Positions 1 to 6,055 of a stretch of 8,840 bases of DNA are shown here, piece after piece. Below the pieces are notes generated by a model, which had not been told where the DNA came from, did no database searches, and worked only from the letters and a program-made list of their open reading frames with translations. The position numbers and the translations under genes were made by a program. The stretch covers positions 1-8,840 of the forward strand of contig JAFZGH010000052.1 of assembly GCA_017555465.1 (NCBI GenBank), read 5' to 3'. The DNA is from Akkermansia sp. GTDB taxonomy: Bacteria; Verrucomicrobiota; Verrucomicrobiia; Verrucomicrobiales; Akkermansiaceae. The number at the start of each line of letters is the position of its first letter. Position 1 is the stretch's first letter.

Positions 1-11
1 CCCTGTCTAAC

Positions 12-102
12 TTCTTACGCCCACTACCGTGGGCTAAGAATTCCGCTCGCTACGCTCGCCGACAAATTACAATTTAGCAGCGTTAGCTGTGCTACAAGAA
101 TT
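12..102. repeat. REP-like double-hairpin element
   Basis: Two imperfect inverted repeats lie head to tail. The first (12-40) pairs TTCTTA and GCCCAC with GTGGGC and TAAGAA around a TACC tetraloop, giving 12 bp with one bulged C at base 18. The second (71-102) pairs AATT, TAGC and AGC with GCT, GCTA and AATT around a GTTA loop, with bulges of 2 and 4 nt. Between them is a 7-bp direct repeat, CGCTCGC, at 44-50 and 53-59. A GTGGGC-type stem next to a CGCTCGC repeat resembles the REP sequences spread by RAYT (TnpA-REP) transposases, but no transposase is present and copy number cannot be seen here. There is no T-run after the first stem, so it is a poor terminator. It could still be the 3' end of an upstream transcript lying outside the window. 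Confidence 0.5.
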
Positions 103-128
103 TGAAAGCAGTCCTAATGAAACTTTGG

Positions 129-140
129 GACACATGTGTC
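129..140. promoter_or_regulatory. 12-bp perfect palindrome, possible operator
   Basis: GACACATGTGTC is a perfect palindrome centred about 68 bp upstream of the predicted fhs transcription start. A second small inverted repeat (GCATT at 149-153 with AATGC at 160-164) follows before the -35 box. Position and symmetry would suit an activator or repressor dimer, but no known operator was recognised and a chance palindrome is possible. Confidence 0.25.
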
Positions 141-166
141 TGACTTCTGCATTCTTGCAAATGCGC

Positions 167-195
167 TTGCCATGTGGGCATGAGTGTGTTATCAT
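167..195 (+). promoter_or_regulatory. sigma70-type promoter of fhs, predicted leaderless
   Basis: The -35 box TTGCCA (167-172) and -10 box TATCAT (190-195) each match the consensus at 5 of 6 bases and are separated by exactly 17 bp. Transcription would begin near base 202-203, which is the A of the ATG at 203. The mRNA would then carry no 5' leader, or one of only about 9 nt if the ATG at 212 is used. Confidence 0.65.
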
Positions 196-202
196 CCGGC
201 GC

Positions 203-1837
203 ATGGCAGACATGTCCTTTACTGCACAGATGGCAGCCAAACTCGGGCTGGATGAGAAATATGTGATTCCCTACGGCTACGATAAGGCCAAGGTGAGCCT
301 GGAGGTTCTGAAGCAGGGCCGCAAGCAGGGCCGCCTGATTCTGGTGAGCGCGCTCACCCCCACCCCCGCCGGTGAGGGCAAGACCACCGTCTCCATTGGT
401 CTGGCCCAGGGCCTGCAGGCTGTGGGGCAGAAAGTGTGCCTGGCGCTGCGCGAGCCCTCCATGGGCCCGGTGTTCGGCCGCAAGGGCGGAGCCACGGGCG
501 GCGGTGCTTCCAGCATCACCCCGGGTGAGAGCATCAACCTTGGCTTCACGGGTGACTTCCCCGCCATTACCGCTGCCAACAACCTGCTGGCCGCTGTGAT
601 TGACAATGCCCTCTTCTACAAGACCACCCGCCTGGACCAGAACAAGGTGACCTGGAAGCGCGTGATGGATATGAACGACCGCTCCCTGCGCCAGATTGTC
701 ATCGGCCTGAACAAGAACGGCGTGCCGCGTGAGGATGGCTTCAACATCACCCCGGCCTCCGAAATCATGGCCTGCTTCTGCCTGGCAGAAGACCGCGATG
801 ACCTCCGCCGCCGCATCGATAACATCGTGATTGGTTTCACCGCCGATGATGAAGCCGTGTATGCCCGCGAGCTGGGTGTGACGGACGCCCTTCTGGCTAT
901 TCTGAAAGAAGCCGTGAACCCGAACCTGGTGCAGAGCCTGGAGGGTGTGCCCGCCTTTGTGCACGGTGGCCCCTTTGCCAATATTGCCCACGGTTGCAAC
1001 TCCGTCATCGCCACCAAGATGGCCCTTTCCTGCGCCGACTACGCCGTGACCGAGGCCGGCTTCGCCTTTGACCTGGGTGCCGAGAAGTTCCTCGACATCA
1101 AGTGCCGCCAGAGCGGCCTCTCCCCGGACGCCATCGTCATCGTGGCCACCATCCGCGCGCTCAAGATGCACGGCGGCGTGGCCAAGACCGACCTGGAAAC
1201 CCCGAATGCCGATGCCGTGCGCCGCGGTCTGGATAACCTGGCTGCCCACATCGAAAGCGCCCGCCTCTACAAGCGCCCCGTCACCGTGGCCATCAACCTC
1301 TTTGCCGCCACCGATACGGAGGAAGAAATCGCCGCTGTCAAGGAAATGTGCGCCAGCATGGGCGTGGGCTGCGCCGTGGCCGATGTCTTCGGCAAGGGCG
1401 GCGCCGGTGCCACCGAACTGGCCGAAACCGTGCTTGCCAGCATGCAGCCGGAGTACGAACCCTTCGAATGCCTGTACAGCCTCGACCTGAGCGTGGAGGA
1501 ACGTATGGCCACCATCGCCCGCAAGATTTACGGGGCAGATGGCGTGGTGCTCACCAAGGCGGCGCAGAAGAAGCTGGCCCTCATGGCTAAGAATGGTCTC
1601 ACCGATCTGCCCATCTGCATGGCCAAGACCCAGAACTCCCTCTCCGACAACGCCGGTCTGCTGGGCCGCCCCACGGGCTTCACCGTGACTGTGCGTGACT
1701 TCGAGATTGCCAACGGTGCCGGCTTCCTGGTGGCTCTCTGTGGCGATATCATGCGCATGCCCGGCCTGCCCAAGGTGCCCTCTGCCTGCGATATCAAGGT
1801 GGACGCCGCCGGCAACATCACCGGCATGAAGGGCTGA
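203..1837 (+). CDS. fhs: Formate--tetrahydrofolate ligase
   Basis: This cytosolic ligase joins formate to tetrahydrofolate at the cost of ATP, giving 10-formyl-THF for purine synthesis and the one-carbon pool. From the chosen start it has 544 residues. Visible family motifs are the ATP-binding loop TPTPAGEGKTT (52-62), REPSMGP (84-89 region), the glycine-rich FGRKGGATGGG (91-101), HGGPFANIAHGCNS (254-267) and a DLGAEKF segment (290-296). The C-terminus ends in the usual MPGLPK...A-C-I-D/K-V...ITG pattern. The frame is open back to a GTG at 89, but those 38 extra residues look non-homologous and lie upstream of the predicted transcription start. I therefore chose ATG 203; ATG 212 (541 residues) is the alternative. 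Compared with typical Fhs of about 555 residues, the N-terminal DIxIAQ-type helix is short or missing. The gene is a single unit, closed by a strong terminator. Confidence 0.97.
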   Translation: MADMSFTAQMAAKLGLDEKYVIPYGYDKAKVSLEVLKQGRKQGRLILVSALTPTPAGEGKTTVSIGLAQGLQAVGQKVCLALREPSMGPVFGRKGGATGGGASSITPGESINLGFTGDFPAITAANNLLAAVIDNALFYKTTRLDQNKVTWKRVMDMNDRSLRQIVIGLNKNGVPREDGFNITPASEIMACFCLAEDRDDLRRRIDNIVIGFTADDEAVYARELGVTDALLAILKEAVNPNLVQSLEGVPAFVHGGPFANIAHGCNSVIATKMALSCADYAVTEAGFAFDLGAEKFLDIKCRQSGLSPDAIVIVATIRALKMHGGVAKTDLETPNADAVRRGLDNLAAHIESARLYKRPVTVAINLFAATDTEEEIAAVKEMCASMGVGCAVADVFGKGGAGATELAETVLASMQPEYEPFECLYSLDLSVEERMATIARKIYGADGVVLTKAAQKKLALMAKNGLTDLPICMAKTQNSLSDNAGLLGRPTGFTVTVRDFEIANGAGFLVALCGDIMRMPGLPKVPSACDIKVDAAGNITGMKG

Positions 1838-1860
1838 TTCCTTATCATCAATTCATCAAA

Positions 1861-1895
1861 AAAAGCAGCTGCACTCCCAGGGGGCAGCTGCTTTT
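1861..1895 (+). terminator. Intrinsic terminator after fhs
   Basis: A perfect 12-bp stem (AAAAGCAGCTGC at 1861-1872 with GCAGCTGCTTTT at 1884-1895) encloses an 11-nt loop and begins 23 nt after the fhs stop codon. The stem ends in TTTT followed by CTATT, giving a short U-tract. Because the A-run is on the other side, it could work in both directions. It isolates fhs from the next gene, whose -35 box starts only 4 nt later. Confidence 0.88.
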
Positions 1896-1898
1896 CTA

Positions 1899-1927
1899 TT
1901 GAATTTCGTAGAAAAGGGGGATACAAT
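1899..1927 (+). promoter_or_regulatory. sigma70-type promoter of the thioredoxin-fold gene
   Basis: The -35 box TTGAAT (1899-1904, 4 of 6) and -10 box TACAAT (1922-1927, 5 of 6) have 17 bp between them. Transcription should start near 1934, leaving a leader of about 20 nt before the ATG at 1954. That leader has no Shine-Dalgarno sequence. Confidence 0.6.
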
Positions 1928-1953
1928 GGTATTTCACCTGACACACCAGTTTT

Positions 1954-2910
1954 ATGAAACGGATATTTTTCATCATGCAGCTGGCTTTGGCAACAGGCCT
2001 GGCCTGGGCACTTCCACAGGCTGCCAGTGTGGAAGCAGCAATGCCGCTGGCACAGGAAGAAGGGCGTGATATCATGCTGGAATTCACCGGCAAGGAGTGG
2101 TGTCCGCCCTGTATTCACCTGCGCACGAAGATACTGGAGACTGCCGAATTTGAGAAGGCGGTGGGCGATAAGTATGTGCTGGTGGAAGTGGTATTCCCGC
2201 GTCTTCCTTCTGCTGTGGCTGCTATTCCTGAGGAACAGCGCAATGCGAATGAAAAGCTGCTGACGCACCACCGCATCGAAACAGGTCTGCCTACGGTGCT
2301 GCTGTTGGATGCACAGGGGTATCCCTATGCTCAGGTGGCGGGTGCCCGCCGCACAACGGCTGATTACCTGAAGGAGCTGGATGAAGCTGCCCAGGTGAAG
2401 GTGAAGCGCGATTCCGCTTTTGCCAAGGCTAAGGATTTGCAGGGAATTGAACGCGCCAAGGCTCTGGCTGAAGGTTTGAATGCTGTGCCGGCAAACTGCC
2501 GCGATAAATACCGGGAGGTAGTGGACGAAATCAACCGTCTGGACCCCCGGAATACACTGGGCTATGCCCGCGTGCTGACCCGCCATGCCAATTACCAGAA
2601 ACAAGAAGCCCACCTCAGGGAAATTTTCAACAGTATGCGTGGCCATTTAGCCCCTGCAGATTTAGAAAAATCCCTGGCCAGTCTGCAGGAATACCTGAAT
2701 ACTCCGGAGCTGGAACCTGAGTTGGCACAGATGACCTGGCGTTCTCTGGGGGATACCTACGCTTTTCAACGCTGTTATGAGGAGACATATGCAGCATACA
2801 AGAAGGCGTATGAGGCGGCTCCGGGGTCACGGCTGGCACCGCGCTTGAAGAAAGCGGTGCAGCATTATGAACAAAATATTCTGCCGGCCGTGCAGCGTGG
2901 GGAACTTTAA
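1954..2910 (+). CDS. Exported thioredoxin-fold protein with helical C-terminal region
   Basis: The 318-residue product begins with a signal peptide: basic MKR, a hydrophobic stretch to about residue 18, and likely cleavage after AWA (19) or slightly later. It should act outside the cytoplasm. Residues 30-145 look like a thioredoxin fold of the Thioredoxin_7/DsbD-gamma style. The redox motif WCPPC places its cysteines at 50 and 53, and the expected cis-proline is in GLPTVLLLD (P113). The thioredoxin part carries an insertion of about 25 residues (81-107) before the cis-Pro strand. Residues 150-318 are predicted mostly helical, rich in Ala, Leu, Glu and Lys, with a possible TPR-like pair near 265-305 (LGDTYAFQRCYEETYAAYKKAYEAAP). 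A role as thiol-disulfide reductase or oxidase is inferred; the substrate is unknown. It has its own promoter, lies 117 bp after fhs, and converges on the next gene with a 44-bp gap. Confidence 0.88.
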   Translation: MKRIFFIMQLALATGLAWALPQAASVEAAMPLAQEEGRDIMLEFTGKEWCPPCIHLRTKILETAEFEKAVGDKYVLVEVVFPRLPSAVAAIPEEQRNANEKLLTHHRIETGLPTVLLLDAQGYPYAQVAGARRTTADYLKELDEAAQVKVKRDSAFAKAKDLQGIERAKALAEGLNAVPANCRDKYREVVDEINRLDPRNTLGYARVLTRHANYQKQEAHLREIFNSMRGHLAPADLEKSLASLQEYLNTPELEPELAQMTWRSLGDTYAFQRCYEETYAAYKKAYEAAPGSRLAPRLKKAVQHYEQNILPAVQRGEL

Positions 2911-2931
2911 AGCACACCTCCCCCCGGTGCA
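2905..2931 (-). terminator. Weak hairpin, possible terminator of the minus-strand unit
   Basis: Read on the minus strand, TGCACC (2931-2926) and GGTGTG (2918-2913) can form 6 pairs, two of them G-U, around a 7-nt G-rich loop. The hairpin is followed by CTTTAAAG. It sits in the 44-bp gap between convergent genes, where a terminator is expected. The stem is weak and the T-run is only three bases, so this is tentative. Confidence 0.3.
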
Positions 2932-2954
2932 GCCCGCAGTAATGTGGTATTCGC

Positions 2955-3902
2955 TTATCGTGCGAGGCCCTGCAGGTATTTCTTATATGCCTCGCGGGCT
3001 TCTGCCGGCGTGAGGGGAAGCGCGGGTTTCCTGGGGGGTTCCGGGGGCTCTTCTGCCACGGGTTCCTGGGGCTTTTCAGGCCAGTCGCATGCCTTGAGCG
3101 GGTAGAGCAGGGCGCCGGTATTGTGATGAGCCAGCATGTAAGAAACGGCGTTGCGCTTGCCGATGATGAAACGCTTTTTCTGCCGGGCGCCCACTATGTT
3201 GCGCTTGCTGTTCATATAGGTGACCTCGGAGCAGTTTATCTGGCTGCGTGCACCTGCCCGCTGGGACGGACTGGCGGTATTGCTTCCCAGCCCCAGTTTG
3301 CGGGCCAGTACTTCCGAGGCAAATTCATTCATTTCCTGGCGCCCGGTTACTTCCAGGGCCGATAATTTGGATGATGCCATGGGCATGAGAAGTTCAACGC
3401 CGCTTTTTTTGACGGTTTTCCAATGCAGATACCCATTGGGGCGGATGCTGTTGATGTAAAAGTATTCCTCGCGCAGCAGGTAAGCCATGCCTTCCAACGG
3501 ACTCCCGCAGAATACGTGTTCGGCCTCATCTCCCAGTGACTGGATGAGTTCTGAATCAATGATGATGGCTGCCTGATCCAGCTGCAGTTTTTCAGGGGAA
3601 CGGAGGCCGGTGAGCTCCACAAGGCGCTGGATGGTTTCATCCAGCGGATATTGGTGCGGTCTGTCCTCACTTTTTTCCGTGATGAAAACAGCACCGATTT
3701 GTTCCTTATTGTGGGAGAGAAAAGCAATCTGCCAGCCATCGTACACCAGGCAGACGTGGTTTTCTGCCGTGCTGGTGTTGGGGAATGATTTCGGTACATC
3801 CGCCAGATTCCATGCAACGGCGGCTTCTGCACTGGCGGGGCAGATGATGCATGCCGCCGCCAGCATAAGCGCGCGCAGCGTTCTGTGCTGCACAAGTTTC
3901 AT
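2955..3902 (-). CDS. Exported protein of unknown function with proline-rich tail
   Basis: I do not recognise this 315-residue protein. It starts with a clear signal peptide (basic MKLVQHRTLR, hydrophobic 11-22, probable cleavage after ASA or AEA at 25-28), so it is exported. The mature part is of mixed composition (30-205). A Lys/Arg-rich stretch follows (233-250, including KKRFIIGKR), then a Pro/Glu-rich linker (275-297), ending in a short charged helix, LTPAEAREAYKKYLQGLAR. Cysteines are at 51, 132, 224 and 272, so disulfides are possible. It is the last gene of a three-gene minus-strand unit. The upstream kinase stop TAA directly abuts this ATG with no intervening base, and there is no Shine-Dalgarno sequence, so translation is probably coupled. 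A surface or periplasmic role is inferred from the signal peptide only. Confidence 0.85.
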   Translation of the reverse strand: MKLVQHRTLRALMLAAACIICPASAEAAVAWNLADVPKSFPNTSTAENHVCLVYDGWQIAFLSHNKEQIGAVFITEKSEDRPHQYPLDETIQRLVELTGLRSPEKLQLDQAAIIIDSELIQSLGDEAEHVFCGSPLEGMAYLLREEYFYINSIRPNGYLHWKTVKKSGVELLMPMASSKLSALEVTGRQEMNEFASEVLARKLGLGSNTASPSQRAGARSQINCSEVTYMNSKRNIVGARQKKRFIIGKRNAVSYMLAHHNTGALLYPLKACDWPEKPQEPVAEEPPEPPRKPALPLTPAEAREAYKKYLQGLAR

Positions 3903-5048
3903 TTACTTGCGGTAGGATTTCATCAGGCGGCGCACATACTTGCCCATGGAAATGGTCTGGGTATCGATGCTTTGGGCCAGTTTGAACTGGTTGCGGGCGC
4001 GGATGAGGTTGTGTTCGGGCTTGGAGGTGCGGAAATACAGGTCGCCGTCCAGATAGTCGGTGAGGAAGCGGATGCCGATTTCAGTGGTAATCAGCCAGCC
4101 GGCAAAGGGCATGAACTCGACCTCCTTCTGGGTCAGGAATCCATGCGCAGCATCCAGATACCCCTCGGCCAGGGATTCGAAGAAAGGCATCTCCATCTTC
4201 ACTTTGCTGAGGTCTTCCTCATCTTCCTGGGCCATGCAGGTGGCGGTGCGAACCATGTCACCGAAATCGTAGAGAACGCTGCCGGGCATCACCGTGTCCA
4301 GGTCAATCACGCACACGGCGTCATCAGTTTCCTCATCCAGCATCACGTTGTTGATTTTCGTGTCGTTGTGGGTGATGCGGGTGGGAATTTCCCCGGTGGC
4401 CATCATATCCACAATGCGGGAGTACCGGTTTTCCCAGCTTTTGAGCAATTCCAGCTCTGCCTGGCAGTTGGCCGCGCGCCCCATCACATCTGCCTCCACG
4501 CTCTTGAGCAGGTCAGCATAGCGCTTCGGGGTGTTGTGGAAATCCGGGATGGATTCTCGGATGTCCTCCGGGTTCATATCGCAGATGAGATCCTGGAAGG
4601 AACCGAAGGCAAAGCCGGCCTGGTAGGCCTGGCGGGTGTTTTCCACCACATCGTAGGTGTGTGTGCCTTCGATATTGTTGTAGCAACGCCACATGCCGCC
4701 CTCTTCGGGCAGCACAATATAGTTGCGCCCGCCGCGTGCAGGGAAGAGGTTGAGCGTCTGGCCGGCGGCATCGCGGCGGCGGCGCAGCAGTTTCCACGTG
4801 ATGTGGCGGGTTACCTTTTCCACATTGCGCATCACCTGTGCCGGGTCTTTGAATACATATTCATTGATGCGCTGCAGGATGTAGCGGTCTTCCTGGCCGT
4901 CTTCCGAGCGGTAGCAGGCCCGGTAGGTGGTGTTGATATGGCCGTTGCGCAGCTCCTCACCGTAGAGGAAATCGCCGTTCACTGCAAACTGGTCACCAAT
5001 ACGTGCAATGCGTTCGGCAACAGGTCCTTCTGTCAGTTTCTGGGGCAT
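3903..5048 (-). CDS. nahK: NahK-type N-acetylhexosamine 1-kinase (APH-fold sugar kinase)
   Basis: This is a 381-residue cytosolic kinase of the aminoglycoside phosphotransferase/choline kinase superfamily. The family signature is strong: the N-lobe GHINTTYRA (36-44) and YILQRINEYVFKDP (56-69), the catalytic loop HNDTKINN (227-234, base D229, metal ligand N234), and VIDLDTVMPG (247-256, metal-binding aspartate D249), followed by YDFGD (260-264). Bifidobacterial NahK phosphorylates GlcNAc or GalNAc at C1 and shows this same set of motifs; relatives are sometimes mislabelled mucin desulfatase. The exact sugar here is inferred, and no lacto-N-biose phosphorylase or epimerase is adjacent. The gene lies 39 bp downstream of an exported-protein gene and directly abuts the next one, so the three appear co-transcribed. 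The start at 5048 has no Shine-Dalgarno sequence. NahK enzymes are about 360 residues, so the length fits. Confidence 0.88.
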   Translation of the reverse strand: MPQKLTEGPVAERIARIGDQFAVNGDFLYGEELRNGHINTTYRACYRSEDGQEDRYILQRINEYVFKDPAQVMRNVEKVTRHITWKLLRRRRDAAGQTLNLFPARGGRNYIVLPEEGGMWRCYNNIEGTHTYDVVENTRQAYQAGFAFGSFQDLICDMNPEDIRESIPDFHNTPKRYADLLKSVEADVMGRAANCQAELELLKSWENRYSRIVDMMATGEIPTRITHNDTKINNVMLDEETDDAVCVIDLDTVMPGSVLYDFGDMVRTATCMAQEDEEDLSKVKMEMPFFESLAEGYLDAAHGFLTQKEVEFMPFAGWLITTEIGIRFLTDYLDGDLYFRTSKPEHNLIRARNQFKLAQSIDTQTISMGKYVRRLMKSYRK

Positions 5049-5087
5049 GGTGCTTGGAGAGAATGGGTTAGCCCTTGCAGGACATGG

Positions 5088-5921
5088 TTAATCTTCGCTC
5101 ATCTGGATGGTCATGATGCGCGGGCGGTTCAGCTTGGGGTCTTTCACCACCACGTTGATGACTGCCTGTTGACCGGAAATGACAAACGTGGAAGCTTTGA
5201 TGCGCTTGGGGGATTTGGCTCCCTTTTCGGTGTAGGTGAGGACAAAGCTTACCTGCTGTCCCTTTTCGCCCTTGAAGCTCCAGCTGTTATTGGCGCAGAT
5301 GCCATCTTCGCGGCGGTATACTCCCACTTTGCTTTCTTTCTTATCAGAGAAATCACCCTTATCGGAGGTAGTGATCTGCAGCGGGAAGGAAGACAGGTTG
5401 ATGATGTGCATCCCTTTGCGGGGGAAATCACCCTCGTTGAGGAACAGAGTGGAGGTCTTTTCTATTTCTTTACTGGGGGTCAGGATGCAGATTGTCTTGC
5501 TGCTGGCTGTGGAAGGCACCGTTACTTTGAAAATGGGCTCAGGTAATTTCTTGTCGGCAGAAGGTGTTTTCTTGTTATCATCCATGCCGGCGGTCGGCAT
5601 GGGGTTTTCTTTCCAGAATTCCACTACGCCACCCACGGGTTTGACGCGGTTGCTGGCAGAACGTGCCCCAATGTGAATAGCCTTGAATTCCTTGCCGCTG
5701 CGCACATAGAGCGGAGACGGCATATTCTCTCCGGAGGGAGAGCATACCACAAAACGCACACCGCTCTTGGGTTCAGCTGCTTCCGCGGCAGCACCAGTGG
5801 TGGTGCTGGCAGCGGCAGGGTTGGAGGAAGGACGTGCAGCGCGGCCACGGCGTCCCTGGGCCTGGACAGGCATGAAAGCGACAACGGCGGCGCAGGCGAG
5901 AAGGAGATAAAAAGATTTCAT
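5088..5921 (-). CDS. Exported protein of unknown function, beta-rich
   Basis: I do not recognise this 277-residue protein. The N-terminus MKSFYLLLACAAVVAFMPVQA is a signal peptide with likely cleavage after VQA (21). A basic patch (GRRGRAAR, 23-30) and a low-complexity Ala/Ser/Thr linker (31-50) follow. The rest alternates hydrophobic and polar residues like a beta-sandwich, with a striking block FPRKGMHIINLSSFPLQI at 166-183. A Lys/Asp-rich insert lies at 112-126. The frame is open to an upstream ATG at 5957, but that start would lie upstream of the predicted transcription start (near 5941) and would bury the signal peptide. I therefore chose ATG 5921. It is the first gene of the unit that continues into the sugar kinase. 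A cell-surface or periplasmic role is inferred only from export. Confidence 0.86.
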   Translation of the reverse strand: MKSFYLLLACAAVVAFMPVQAQGRRGRAARPSSNPAAASTTTGAAAEAAEPKSGVRFVVCSPSGENMPSPLYVRSGKEFKAIHIGARSASNRVKPVGGVVEFWKENPMPTAGMDDNKKTPSADKKLPEPIFKVTVPSTASSKTICILTPSKEIEKTSTLFLNEGDFPRKGMHIINLSSFPLQITTSDKGDFSDKKESKVGVYRREDGICANNSWSFKGEKGQQVSFVLTYTEKGAKSPKRIKASTFVISGQQAVINVVVKDPKLNRPRIMTIQMSED

Positions 5922-5947
5922 ATCAATGGGTCTGTAATACTTGCACG

Positions 5948-5976
5948 ATAGTAGCAAGCCTATGGCGCTAAATCAA
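5948..5976 (-). promoter_or_regulatory. sigma70-type promoter of the three-gene minus-strand unit
   Basis: On the minus strand, -35 TTGATT (5976-5971) and -10 TACTAT (5953-5948) are 17 bp apart; each matches the consensus at 4 of 6 bases. Transcription would begin at about 5941, an A on that strand, leaving a 20-nt leader to ATG 5921. The 26-nt distance from -10 box to ATG equals that of the thioredoxin-fold gene. Confidence 0.55.
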
Positions 5977-6020
5977 GCCGAAAATCTTTGCCCTGGCAAA
6001 ATACACGCCGCGGAAACAGA

Positions 6021-6049
6021 TTGACTTGGGGGCGTTTTTCTGGTGTAAT
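6021..6049 (+). promoter_or_regulatory. sigma70-type promoter of holA-mnmG, predicted leaderless
   Basis: The -35 box TTGACT (6021-6026) and -10 box TGTAAT (6044-6049) each match 5 of 6 consensus bases, with exactly 17 bp between. The expected +1 is base 6056, the G of a GTG codon in the holA frame, so the mRNA would be leaderless. It is divergent from the minus-strand promoter at 5948-5976, and the two share a 134-bp intergenic region. Confidence 0.65.
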
Positions 6050-6055
6050 GTGCCC

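Noticed and set aside
89..202. GTG 89 as the fhs start
   Set aside because: The extra 38 residues do not resemble the Fhs N-terminus and lie upstream of the predicted transcription start.
1..202. Remnant of a gene or transposase at the left edge
   Set aside because: The frames I inspected upstream of fhs gave no recognisable protein; only the hairpins, palindrome and promoter could be supported.
92..1249. 385-residue antisense frame over fhs
   Set aside because: It is Gly/His/Ala-rich without motifs, and it is the codon-aligned shadow of a clear Fhs coding sequence.
1528..2646. 372-residue minus-strand frame spanning the fhs end, the terminator and the thioredoxin-fold gene
   Set aside because: It crosses an intrinsic terminator and a promoter and opposes two genes with strong protein evidence.
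2962..2995. GCGAGG/CCTCGC inverted repeat as a terminator
   Set aside because: It lies inside the 3' coding end of the unknown exported gene, has a 22-nt loop and lacks a T-run on either side.
3885..5546. 553-residue open frame on the plus strand across two minus-strand genes
   Set aside because: It is the codon-aligned antisense of the kinase and its upstream gene. Stops there would require TTA, CTA or TCA codons in the real genes, which are rare in GC-rich coding DNA. The minus-strand products carry family motifs or a signal peptide; this translation shows no domain.
5922..5957. ATG 5957 as the start of the exported beta-rich protein
   Set aside because: It would precede the predicted transcription start and place 12 polar residues ahead of an otherwise normal signal peptide.
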